Assembly: GCA_023460175.1 (NCBI GenBank)
Contig: JAEWRC010000065.1
Location: forward strand, 1 to 14,601
From: Actinomycetes bacterium
Lineage (GTDB): Bacteria > Actinomycetota > Actinomycetes > Mycobacteriales > Mycobacteriaceae
Length of the DNA: 14,601 nt
Direction: 5' to 3'
Shown: positions 1 to 7,045 of the stretch, piece by piece
Layout: each line of letters begins with the position of its first letter
Numbering within the stretch: the stretch's first letter is position 1
Notes under the pieces: model-generated
What the model saw: only the letters and a program-made list of their open reading frames with translations
Told to the model about the DNA's origin: nothing
The model's database searches: none
Translations under genes and position numbers: made by a program

Positions 1-2
1 CC

Positions 3-1154
3 CCGGCCACGGGGGGCGGGGGGGGGGCGCCCCCCGCCGACGGCCGGGTGGTCTTCGTCCGCTACGCGCTGCCCGGCGAAACGGTGCGCGCGCGGGTCAC
101 CGACCAGCGCGGATCCTATTGGCACGCCGATGCCGTCGAGGTGCTCGAGGCCTCCGACGACCGCGTCGACTCGCTGTGTCCCATCGCCGGTCACGACGGC
201 GCCGGCTGTTGCGATCAGGCGTTCGTGGCGCCGGCGGCGTTGCGCCGGATGAAGGGCGAGGTGGTGGCCAACCAGCTGCAGCGCCTCGGCGGCCACGACT
301 GGCAGGGGGTGGCCGAGCCGGTGGGCGACGGCGCGTCGACGGGGTGGCGCAGCCGGGTCCGCCTGACCGTGGGGGCGGACGGCCGGGCGGGCATCCACCG
401 CTACCACAGCGCCGAGCTGGTCACCGACCTGCGCTGCGCGCAGCTGGTCGACGGGCTGCTCGACGACCTGCCCGAGGACCGTTTCCGCGCCGGCGATCAG
501 GTGCACGTGGTCCGCGGCGACGACGGCGCCCGGCACGTGGTGTGCGGCGGTCCGCGCCGCAAGACCCGGGTGGTCGAGGGCGAGTACGAGGCCGTGCAGC
601 GCGTCGGCGACCGGACCTGGCGGGTGCCGGTGACGGCGTTCTGGCAGGCGCATCGCGACGCACCGGCGACCTACAGCGCGTTGATCGCCCAGTGGGCGCA
701 GCTGCGGCCGGGGGCGACGGCCTGGGATCTGTACGGCGGGGCCGGGCTGTTCGCCGCGGTGCTGGCCGACGCCGTCGGCGCCGAGGGCCGGGTGCTCAGC
801 ATCGACACCTCCCGGGCCGGGGGCCGGGCCGGGCGCGCCGCGCTCGGCGACCTGCCGCAGATCCGGTTCGTCACCGACTCGGTGCGCCGCGCCCTGTCCG
901 ACGGGGGAGCGGCGGCCGGTGCCGCCGAGGTCGCCGTCCTCGACCCGCCACGCACCGGGGCCGGCCGGGAGGTCATCGACCTGCTCGCCGCCACCGGGGT
1001 GCCGCGGATCCTCCACATCGGTTGTGAGGCCGCCTCTTTCGCGCGTGACATCGGCCTGTACCGGGAGCGCGGCTTCACCGTGGAGCAGCTGCGGGTCTTC
1101 GACGCGTTCCCGCTGACCCATCACGTGGAGTGCTTCGCGCTGCTGACGCGCTGA
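3..1154 (+). CDS. TrmA/RumA-type RNA uracil-C5 methyltransferase, 5' end truncated by the window
   Basis: This enzyme would use SAM to methylate C5 of a uracil in tRNA or rRNA. The frame is open to the window edge. A GTG at 48 is available, but codons 3-47 encode a glycine/proline stretch ending ADGR that continues a TRAM-like domain (DGRVVFVRYALPGE), so the true start probably lies upstream. Counting from 48, the SAM motif WDLYGGAGLF is at 226-235, DPPRTGAG at 299-306, the likely nucleophile Cys326 in IGCEAASF, and the likely general base Glu361 in HHVEC. Possible iron-sulphur ligands are Cys44, Cys54, Cys55 and Cys130. The spacing C-x9-C-C differs from the usual C-x5-C-x2-C. The family is clear, but the RNA target cannot be read from sequence. 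A GTG-to-stop reading would give 368 residues. Confidence 0.88.
   Translation, partial: PATGGGGGAPPADGRVVFVRYALPGETVRARVTDQRGSYWHADAVEVLEASDDRVDSLCPIAGHDGAGCCDQAFVAPAALRRMKGEVVANQLQRLGGHDWQGVAEPVGDGASTGWRSRVRLTVGADGRAGIHRYHSAELVTDLRCAQLVDGLLDDLPEDRFRAGDQVHVVRGDDGARHVVCGGPRRKTRVVEGEYEAVQRVGDRTWRVPVTAFWQAHRDAPATYSALIAQWAQLRPGATAWDLYGGAGLFAAVLADAVGAEGRVLSIDTSRAGGRAGRAALGDLPQIRFVTDSVRRALSDGGAAAGAAEVAVLDPPRTGAGREVIDLLAATGVPRILHIGCEAASFARDIGLYRERGFTVEQLRVFDAFPLTHHVECFALLTR
11..38. repeat. G-run/C-run tract with a perfect palindrome
   Basis: Six G, one C, ten G, then CG and six C follow in order. Bases 22-35 form a perfect 14-bp palindrome (G6-CG-C6). The tract falls where the TRAM domain of the methyltransferase usually reads GGxxxAR, and encodes only Gly, Ala and Pro. 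It could be a real low-complexity stretch able to form a hairpin or G-quadruplex, or a sequencing or consensus error near a contig end. Confidence 0.6.
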
Positions 1155-1163
1155 GCCGGCGGT

Positions 1164-1169
1164 TAGGCT
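1164..1169 (+). promoter_or_regulatory. candidate -10 hexamer for nhaA
   Basis: TAGGCT fits the mycobacterial TANNNT -10 pattern and lies in the 84-bp gap after the methyltransferase gene. Transcription starting about 7 bases downstream would give a leader of roughly 60 bases carrying the nhaA ribosome binding site. No convincing -35 is present, so the call rests on the hexamer and its position only. Confidence 0.3.
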
Positions 1170-1226
1170 GTCTCGCGGTGTGCCGGGAAGTCTGGTCGGC
1201 GTTGATGCATGGTGCCGTCGATCAGC

Positions 1227-1232
1227 AAGGGG
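1227..1232 (+). promoter_or_regulatory. nhaA ribosome binding site
   Basis: AAGGGG is followed by six bases and ATG at 1239. This decides the start in favour of 1239 over the in-frame ATG at 1209, which has no comparable site. Confidence 0.65.
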
Positions 1233-1238
1233 TTTCGA

Positions 1239-2537
1239 ATGTCCGACCCGTCCACCTCCCGGCTGCTGGCCCGCGGTTCCTGGCGCGAGGCCGCCCGCAT
1301 CGCCGACGTGCTGCGTCGCGAGACCGTCGGCGGGATCATCCTGTTCGCCGCGGCCGCGGCGGCCCTGATCTGGGCGAACTCGCCGTGGTCGGGGGCCTAC
1401 GAACGGCTGTCGGCCGTAACGGTGGGCCCGGCGTCGCTGCACCTGGATCTCAGCCTGGCGAGCTGGGCCGCCGACGGGTTGCTCGCGGTGTTCTTCTTCG
1501 TCGTGGGCCTGGAACTCAAGCGCGAATTCGTCGCCGGTGACCTGCGCAACCCGGCGCGCGCGGTGCTGCCGGTCGTGGCCGCGGTGGGCGGCATGGCGGT
1601 CCCGGCGCTGATCTTCGTCGGGGTTCAGCTCTCGACCGGATCGCCGGAGACCCTGAAGGGCTGGGCGGTGCCCACCGCCACCGACATCGCGTTCGCCGTC
1701 GCCGTGCTCGCGGTGCTGGGCAGCCACCTGCCCATCGCGCTGCGGACGTTCCTGCTGACCCTGGCCGTCGTCGACGACCTGCTGGCCATCTCGGTGATCG
1801 CGGTGTTCTACACCGAACACCTCGAATTGGCTCCGCTGGCCGCGGCGCTGATCCCGCTGGGGCTGTACGCGCTGGCGGTGCGCCGCGGGGTCGGGCAGCT
1901 GTGGGTGCTGTTGCCGCTGGGGGCCGCGACCTGGGCGCTGGTGCACGCCAGCGGCATCCACGCCACCATCGCCGGCGTGGTGCTGGGGTTCACCGTGCCG
2001 GTGCTGGGCAAGCACGCGGCCACCGAACGCCTCGAACATCTGGCCCGCCCGGTGTCGGCGGGGTTCGCCATCCCGGTGTTCGCGTTCTTCGCCGCGGGCG
2101 TGTCGATCAGCGATGTCGGAATCGGCGACGCGCTGCGCGAACCGGTGTTGTTGGGAGTGATCGCCGGCTTGGTGCTCGGCAAACCGATCGGCGTGCTGGG
2201 CACCACCTATCTGCTGGCCCGGTTCACCCGCGCCAGCCTCGACGACGAACTGGCCTGGCGCGACGTGCTCGGGGTGTCGATGCTGGCCGGGATCGGGTTC
2301 ACCGTGTCGCTGCTGATCGGCGAGCTGGCCTTCGGCTACGGCACCGCGCTGGGCGATCAGGCCAAGCTCGGCGTGCTGGGCGGCAGCCTGCTCTCGGCGA
2401 TGCTGGCCGCCACGGTGCTGCTGAGCCGCAACGCCGCCTACCGGCGCATCCACGCCGCGGAGACCCTCGACGAGGACCGCGACGGCATCCCCGACGTGTA
2501 CCAGCGCCGCGACGACCCGACTAGCGGCGCCGGCTGA
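1239..2537 (+). CDS. nhaA: Na+/H+ antiporter NhaA
   Basis: An inner-membrane antiporter that expels Na+ (or Li+) in exchange for protons, for pH and salt homeostasis. The 432-residue protein (start chosen by the AAGGGG site) carries the NhaA landmarks: many hydrophobic helices, PTATDIAFAVAVLAVLG with Asp149 in the helix-4 region, the paired aspartates Asp179-Asp180 in LAVVDDLLAIS (equivalent to the ion-binding Asp163/Asp164 of E. coli), and VLGKPIGV with Lys315 in the helix-10 region. It exceeds the 388 residues of E. coli NhaA partly through a hydrophilic tail. At 411-422 this tail reads DEDRDGIPDVYQ, resembling the DxDxDGxxD calcium-binding loop of thrombospondin type 3 repeats. The 3' end overlaps the convergent pyruvyl transferase gene by 17 bp. 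Family call is very secure; a calcium role for the tail is inference. Confidence 0.96.
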   Translation: MSDPSTSRLLARGSWREAARIADVLRRETVGGIILFAAAAAALIWANSPWSGAYERLSAVTVGPASLHLDLSLASWAADGLLAVFFFVVGLELKREFVAGDLRNPARAVLPVVAAVGGMAVPALIFVGVQLSTGSPETLKGWAVPTATDIAFAVAVLAVLGSHLPIALRTFLLTLAVVDDLLAISVIAVFYTEHLELAPLAAALIPLGLYALAVRRGVGQLWVLLPLGAATWALVHASGIHATIAGVVLGFTVPVLGKHAATERLEHLARPVSAGFAIPVFAFFAAGVSISDVGIGDALREPVLLGVIAGLVLGKPIGVLGTTYLLARFTRASLDDELAWRDVLGVSMLAGIGFTVSLLIGELAFGYGTALGDQAKLGVLGGSLLSAMLAATVLLSRNAAYRRIHAAETLDEDRDGIPDVYQRRDDPTSGAG

Positions 2538-3756
2538 GCCCGCGGATGGCCTGGGTGGCGCGATGGATCCGGGTCGGCGCCGGCGGATAGAGGGCCGCGG
2601 CCAACGCCAGCTTGTCCGCGCTCAGCTGCGCCACCGCGGCCTCGGCGAACCCGCCGTCGGTGGGCGGTTGCGGCGGCAGCGCGGCGGTGCTGCTGAGCTG
2701 CCAGCGCGAGCCGGCGTCCCGCAGCGACTCGTGCTTGATCGGGTAGTAGTCGGTACGCCCGGCGACCGCGACCCCGTCGGCGCCCGCGGCGGCCGCGAGC
2801 AGGTGCAGGTGGAAGCGTGTGCTGACCCAGGTCTGGCCGGCGCGGGCGGGCACCCCGCGGTTCCACAGCTCGGTGAACGGCACGAACAGCGCCCCGGGCA
2901 GCTGGTCGGCCACCCGGTCGTAGACCTGGCGGTCGGCGCCGGGCAGCGCCTCGACGAACGCGACGTCCTCGCCGCGCAGCCGCCAGTCCCGCACCACGCC
3001 GGTCACGGCCTCGGCCAGGCCGTCGATGCCGCGGCCGCCGTCGAAGTCGTCCATCAGGTCCGACTGCAGGCAGAACACGAAGTCGCGGGCGGCGACGGGG
3101 GAGTCCGCGTCGTAGACACCCTCGTCGGCCACGCCGAGCCAGGCGTCGTCGCCGGTGTGCGTGACCTGGCACGCGGTGTCGGCGAGCGCCTCGAACGAGG
3201 GCCGGTCGCGCACGTCGAACAGCGCGAAGTGCGAGCCAAGTTTCTGCAGCCAGGCCCGGCGGCCGTCGTCGCCGGTGGGCAGCAGCCCCTGGCCGGTGGC
3301 CACGGCGCGAATGCCGTACTGCTGCGCGGCCGCCGAGGCGGTGGCCAGCAGCGACAGGTGATGGGACCAGACCGTGTTGAGGTAGCCGCCGCCGACCAGG
3401 TGCACGGTGTCGGCGCGGGCGAGCAGTTCGATGCCGGAGACGATCCGCGGCAGCCGGCCGGGGTTGTCCAACACGTCGGCGGCGAAGTCGACGGCGGTAT
3501 CGGCGGGTTGTTCGACGGTCTCGAAGCAGATACGCCACACGGTGTCGACGAAGGTGACCCGCGGGTGGCTGCGCGCGAGCAGCACGGCGGCCTGTCCCGG
3601 GGTGTGGCAGTCGACCACCACCTCGGTGTCGGGACGGGTCCGGGCCAAATAGCGCAGCCAGGACCGCAGAATGAACTCGTCGCCGAAGTTGGGGTTGCCC
3701 GCCGGTGCAACCAGATAGATCAACTTGGGGTCGGTCGGGGGGAGGTTCACACCCAC
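2521..3756 (-). CDS. polysaccharide pyruvyl transferase family protein
   Basis: Members of this family (CsaB-like) move pyruvate from phosphoenolpyruvate onto a sugar of a cell-surface glycan or glycolipid. The 411-residue protein shows the expected fold markers: GNPNFGDEFILRSWLRYL at 20-37, a glycine-rich LVGGGYLNTVW at 120-130, TGQGLLP at 154-160, ALFDVRDRPSFEAL at 178-191, and STRFHLHLLAAAAG at 312-325, matching the C-terminal S-R-x-H signature. There is no signal peptide or membrane segment, so it is probably cytoplasmic. I chose the GTG at 3756 because GGAGGA lies six bases upstream; the longer open frame to 3969 runs into dxs. It stands alone, divergent from dxs and convergent with nhaA, with no glycosyltransferase beside it. 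Acceptor unknown; a pyruvylated envelope glycolipid is a reasonable guess. Confidence 0.85.
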   Translation of the reverse strand: MGVNLPPTDPKLIYLVAPAGNPNFGDEFILRSWLRYLARTRPDTEVVVDCHTPGQAAVLLARSHPRVTFVDTVWRICFETVEQPADTAVDFAADVLDNPGRLPRIVSGIELLARADTVHLVGGGYLNTVWSHHLSLLATASAAAQQYGIRAVATGQGLLPTGDDGRRAWLQKLGSHFALFDVRDRPSFEALADTACQVTHTGDDAWLGVADEGVYDADSPVAARDFVFCLQSDLMDDFDGGRGIDGLAEAVTGVVRDWRLRGEDVAFVEALPGADRQVYDRVADQLPGALFVPFTELWNRGVPARAGQTWVSTRFHLHLLAAAAGADGVAVAGRTDYYPIKHESLRDAGSRWQLSSTAALPPQPPTDGGFAEAAVAQLSADKLALAAALYPPAPTRIHRATQAIRGLSRRR

Positions 3757-3762
3757 AGTCAG

Positions 3763-3768
3763 TCCTCC
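3763..3768 (-). promoter_or_regulatory. ribosome binding site of the pyruvyl transferase gene
   Basis: On the minus strand GGAGGA stands six bases before GTG at 3756. It is one of the best Shine-Dalgarno sequences in the window and fixes the start well inside the longer open frame. Confidence 0.7.
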
Positions 3769-3778
3769 ATCCCGGTCA

Positions 3779-3827
3779 TCACCTGTGACATTGCTGTGAG
3801 AATGCTGGTGGTCAGCGTACGTCAGCG
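3779..3827. promoter_or_regulatory. direct and inverted repeats in the pyruvyl transferase/dxs divergent region
   Basis: This part of the 174-bp divergent region holds TCAC-CT-GTGA (3779-3788, inverted), two TGTGA copies with an 11-bp period (3784-3788 and 3795-3799), and two GTCAGCG copies with an exact 10-bp period (3811-3817 and 3821-3827). On the minus strand the second set overlaps TACGCT (3814-3819), a possible -10 for the pyruvyl transferase gene. Helical phasing suggests operator sites, but no regulator is identified. The TGTGA pair is direct, not the inverted TGTGA-N6-TCACA of CRP sites. Confidence 0.35.
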
Positions 3828-3918
3828 CGGTCGGTTCCGAGTACTGATGGCTACCCAATAGCCCCAGGAGCCACGCCGGGGAGATGGATCTCGACGCGAG
3901 CGATTCCGGCGTTCTGCG

Positions 3919-3924
3919 TAGACT
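3919..3924 (+). promoter_or_regulatory. dxs -10 hexamer, leaderless promoter
   Basis: TAGACT matches the mycobacterial TANNNT -10 and ends six bases before the dxs ATG at 3931, placing the expected transcription start at or next to the A of the ATG. There is no Shine-Dalgarno, so the mRNA is probably leaderless. No clear -35 at normal spacing was found. Confidence 0.6.
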
Positions 3925-3930
3925 GACGGG

Positions 3931-5844
3931 ATGCTTCAACAGATCCGCGGTCCCGCTGATCTGCAGCACCTTTCGCAGTCACAACTGAGTGACTTGGCTC
4001 ACGAGATCCGCGATTTCCTGATCCACAAGGTTGCTGCCACCGGTGGACATCTGGGCCCGAACCTCGGCGTCGTAGAGTTGACGTTGGCGTTGCACCGCGT
4101 CTTCGACTCGCCGCACGACCCGATCATCTTCGACACCGGCCATCAGGCCTACGTCCACAAGATGCTCACCGGTCGGTGCCCCGACTTCGACTCGCTGCGC
4201 AAGAAGGACGGCCTGTCTGGCTATCCGAGCCGCGCGGAGAGCGACCACGACTGGGTCGAGTCCAGCCACGCCTCGGCGGCGTTGTCCTACGCCGACGGCA
4301 TGGCCAAGGCCTTCGAGCTCAGCGGGCATCGCAACCGGCACGTGGTGGCCGTCGTCGGTGACGGCGCGCTGACCGGCGGCATGTGCTGGGAGGCGCTGAA
4401 CAACATCGCCGCCGCCAAGCGGCCGGTGGTGGTCGTGGTCAACGACAACGGCCGCAGCTACGCGCCCACCATCGGCGGCCTGGCCGACCACCTGGCGGCG
4501 CTGCGCCTGCAGCCCGGCTACGAGAAGCTGCTGGAGAAGGGCCGCGCCGCGGTGCGCGGCATGCCGATCATCGGCGAAATCTGCTACCAGTGCATGCACA
4601 GCGTCAAGGTCGGGATCAAGGATGCGCTGCAGCCGCAGGCCATGTTCAGCGACCTCGGCCTGAAGTACGTCGGCCCCATCGACGGCCACGACGAACACGC
4701 CGTCGAGGCGGCCCTGCGGCACGCGCGGGCCTTCAACGCCCCGGTGATCGTGCACGTCGTCACCCGCAAGGGCATGGGCTTCGGGCCCGCGGAGGCCGAC
4801 GAGGCCGAGCAGATGCACGCCTGCGGCGTCATCGACCCGATCACCGGGCTGGCCACCTCGGAGTCCGCGCCCGGCTGGACGGCGACGTTCTCCGACGAGC
4901 TGATCCGGCTGGCCCGCAAGCGCCGCGACATCGTGGCGATCACCGCGGCCATGCCCGGTCCCACCGGCCTGGCGGCCTTCGGCCAGCAGTACCCGGACCG
5001 GCTGTTCGACGTCGGCATCGCCGAACAGCACGCGATGACCTCGGCGGCGGGGCTGGCCATGGGTGGGATGCACCCGGTGGTGGCCATCTACTCGACGTTC
5101 CTGAACCGGGCCTTCGACCAGCTGATGATGGACGTCGCGCTGCACGACCTGCCGGTCACCATCGTGCTCGACCGCGCCGGGGTCACCGGACCCGACGGCG
5201 CGAGCCACAACGGCATGTGGGACCTGTCGATCCTGGGCGTCGTGCCCGGTATGCGGGTGGCCGCACCGCGCGACTCCGCCACGCTGCGGGAGGAACTGCG
5301 CGAGGCGGTGGCCGTCAAGGACGGTCCGACCGCGCTGCGCTTCCCGAAGGGCGATGTCGGGGCCGACGTGCCGGCGCTGCGGCGCCTCGACGGCATCGAC
5401 GTGCTGGCCGAACCCGCCGACGGGTTGGCCGCCGACGTGCTGCTGATCGCGGTGGGGCCGATGGCCACCATGGCGCTGGCCACCGCGCAGCGCCTGCGCA
5501 CCCAGGGCATTGGCGTCACCGTCGTGGATCCCCGCTGGGTGCTCCCCGTCCCGGAGGTCCTCGGCCGGCTGGCGCGCGAGCACAAACTGGTGGTGACGTG
5601 CGAGGACAACGGAGTCGCCGGCGGTGTCGGCTCGGCCGTGTCGGCGGCGCTGCGTGGCAATGAGATCGACGTGCCGTGCCGCGATGTCGGTGTGCCCCAG
5701 GAATTCCTGGAGCACGCTTCGCGCGGGCAGGTGTTCGACGAGATCGGCCTGACCGATCAGCACCTCTCCCGGCGTATCACCGGATGGGTTGCCGCACTGG
5801 GCAGCTCGGTCACCGAATCGGAAGTGAGCGGACATCTCGACTGA
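3931..5844 (+). CDS. dxs: 1-deoxy-D-xylulose-5-phosphate synthase
   Basis: A cytoplasmic, thiamine-diphosphate-dependent enzyme that condenses pyruvate with glyceraldehyde 3-phosphate, the first step of the MEP pathway supplying decaprenyl phosphate, menaquinone and other isoprenoids. The 637-residue protein has all transketolase-like parts: His40 in GGHLGPNLGVVEL, DTGHQAYVHK at 68-77, the TPP/Mg2+ motif GDGALTGG at 143-150 with Asn171-Asp172-Asn173 downstream, Glu365 in VGIAEQHA (proton relay to the cofactor), and DRAGVTGPDGASHNG at 414-428 in the pyrimidine-binding domain. A C-terminal transketolase domain completes it. The ATG follows a TAGACT hexamer with no Shine-Dalgarno, pointing to a leaderless message. 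A secreted lipase gene begins 19 bp after the stop and may be cotranscribed. Confidence 0.97.
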   Translation: MLQQIRGPADLQHLSQSQLSDLAHEIRDFLIHKVAATGGHLGPNLGVVELTLALHRVFDSPHDPIIFDTGHQAYVHKMLTGRCPDFDSLRKKDGLSGYPSRAESDHDWVESSHASAALSYADGMAKAFELSGHRNRHVVAVVGDGALTGGMCWEALNNIAAAKRPVVVVVNDNGRSYAPTIGGLADHLAALRLQPGYEKLLEKGRAAVRGMPIIGEICYQCMHSVKVGIKDALQPQAMFSDLGLKYVGPIDGHDEHAVEAALRHARAFNAPVIVHVVTRKGMGFGPAEADEAEQMHACGVIDPITGLATSESAPGWTATFSDELIRLARKRRDIVAITAAMPGPTGLAAFGQQYPDRLFDVGIAEQHAMTSAAGLAMGGMHPVVAIYSTFLNRAFDQLMMDVALHDLPVTIVLDRAGVTGPDGASHNGMWDLSILGVVPGMRVAAPRDSATLREELREAVAVKDGPTALRFPKGDVGADVPALRRLDGIDVLAEPADGLAADVLLIAVGPMATMALATAQRLRTQGIGVTVVDPRWVLPVPEVLGRLAREHKLVVTCEDNGVAGGVGSAVSAALRGNEIDVPCRDVGVPQEFLEHASRGQVFDEIGLTDQHLSRRITGWVAALGSSVTESEVSGHLD

Positions 5845-5863
5845 AACGCGTACCGCCCCCGCT

Positions 5864-7045
5864 ATGTTCGTCACCCGGCTGCTGGGCGCGGTCCTACTCT
5901 GCGTGGCCACGCTCGTGGTCACCCCCGCCGTCGCAGGTGCGGCCACCCCGAACTGGTCGGGACTGGACGCACGCCACTACGACGGCCCCATCCCGGCACC
6001 CGGTGAGTTGATCCAGGCGGTCCCGTTGGATCCGGCCCTGTCGGTCAGCGGTGCGGGCTCGGCTCACCGGATCCTGTACTCGACCACCGATCAGCACGAT
6101 CGGCCCGCCGTCGGGACCGCGGCCGTGTTCGTTCCCAAAGGTGCTGCCCCGCAGGGCGGCTGGCCGGTCATCGCGTGGGCCCACGGCACCGTCGGGCTCG
6201 GCGACAACTGCACGCCGTCGGCGAAGCCGCGCAGCGACCGCGACGACGAATACCTCTCGCACTGGCTGAACCAGGGCTACGTGGTGGTCGGCGCGGACTA
6301 CGCGGGCCTGGGCACCCCCGGCCTGATGAGCTACCTCAACGGCGTCACCACCGCGCACGGCATCGTCGACTCCGTGCTCGCCGTCCACCACCTGGACCTG
6401 CCGCTGTCCCCGCGCTGGGCCGTCGTCGGCCAGTCGCAGGGCGGGGGAGCCGCCATCGACACCGCCCGCTGGGCCACCGAGTTCAGCGCGGGTTCCGGAC
6501 TGGACTACCGCGGTGTCGTCGCCACCGGCACGCCCGCCAACGTGGTGAGCCTGGTCCAGCGCGCCGGGCCGGACATGCAGGTACCGGACCTGGCACCGAT
6601 CGCCAACGCCTACACCGCCTACATCGTGGCGGCGCTGCGCGAGGCCGGCCCCGAATTCGACCTGGAGGCGGTGCTGACCCCGGCCGGCCGGGCCGCGGCC
6701 AACCAGGCAGAGACCCTGTGCACCCACGACCTTGCCGACGCGCTCGCCGACATGACCATCCCCGGATTCTTCACCGCCCCGGTGGCCTCGATCCCCGGGT
6801 TCGACGCGTTCCTGCAGCGCTACATGGGCACCCCGAAGGACGGGTTCGACCGGCCGATCTTTCTCGGCGTCGGCCTCCAGGACCGCGATGTGCCGCCGGA
6901 GCTGACGCTGAAGTTCCACGACACGCTGGTGGCCAACGGCCAGGACGTGACGCTGAAGGTCTACCCGGATGACGATCACAGCAGCGCGGTGCTGGCGTCG
7001 ATGGCCGACTCGACCCCGTGGCTGCGCGGCCAGCTCGCCGACTAG
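5864..7045 (+). CDS. secreted lipase (LIP family alpha/beta hydrolase)
   Basis: A predicted exported esterase or lipase of 393 residues. The N-terminus is a classical signal peptide: a short basic start, a hydrophobic core at about 6-20, and an A-x-A site near residue 26 (AVAGA then ATPNW). The hydrolase core shows the oxyanion-region AWAHGTVG at 105-112, the nucleophile elbow GQSQGG with Ser191, an acidic candidate at Asp340 or Asp342 in GLQDRDVPPE, and His372 in YPDDDHSSAV. Cys116 and Cys286 are the only two cysteines in the mature part and could form a disulphide. The start has no good Shine-Dalgarno. It lies 19 bp after dxs, and its TAG overlaps the stop of the convergent RNase D gene by 4 bp. 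I recall no lipase at this point in M. tuberculosis, so it may be a lineage-specific insertion. Substrate unknown. Confidence 0.88.
   Translation: MFVTRLLGAVLLCVATLVVTPAVAGAATPNWSGLDARHYDGPIPAPGELIQAVPLDPALSVSGAGSAHRILYSTTDQHDRPAVGTAAVFVPKGAAPQGGWPVIAWAHGTVGLGDNCTPSAKPRSDRDDEYLSHWLNQGYVVVGADYAGLGTPGLMSYLNGVTTAHGIVDSVLAVHHLDLPLSPRWAVVGQSQGGGAAIDTARWATEFSAGSGLDYRGVVATGTPANVVSLVQRAGPDMQVPDLAPIANAYTAYIVAALREAGPEFDLEAVLTPAGRAAANQAETLCTHDLADALADMTIPGFFTAPVASIPGFDAFLQRYMGTPKDGFDRPIFLGVGLQDRDVPPELTLKFHDTLVANGQDVTLKVYPDDDHSSAVLASMADSTPWLRGQLAD

Noticed and set aside
3784..3799. CRP-type binding site
   Set aside because: The two TGTGA half-sites are direct repeats with a six-base spacer, not the inverted TGTGA-N6-TCACA arrangement.
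2563..3861. Plus-strand open frame of 432 codons opposite the pyruvyl transferase gene
   Set aside because: It is antisense to a gene with clear family motifs, and is itself low complexity.
3757..3969. Longer version of the pyruvyl transferase starting inside dxs
   Set aside because: The added residues show no homology-like pattern, would overlap the dxs start, and GTG at 3756 has an excellent ribosome binding site.
3979..5946. Open frame of 655 codons antisense to dxs
   Set aside because: A compositional shadow of dxs with the same His/Arg/Gly/Val bias and no recognisable motif.
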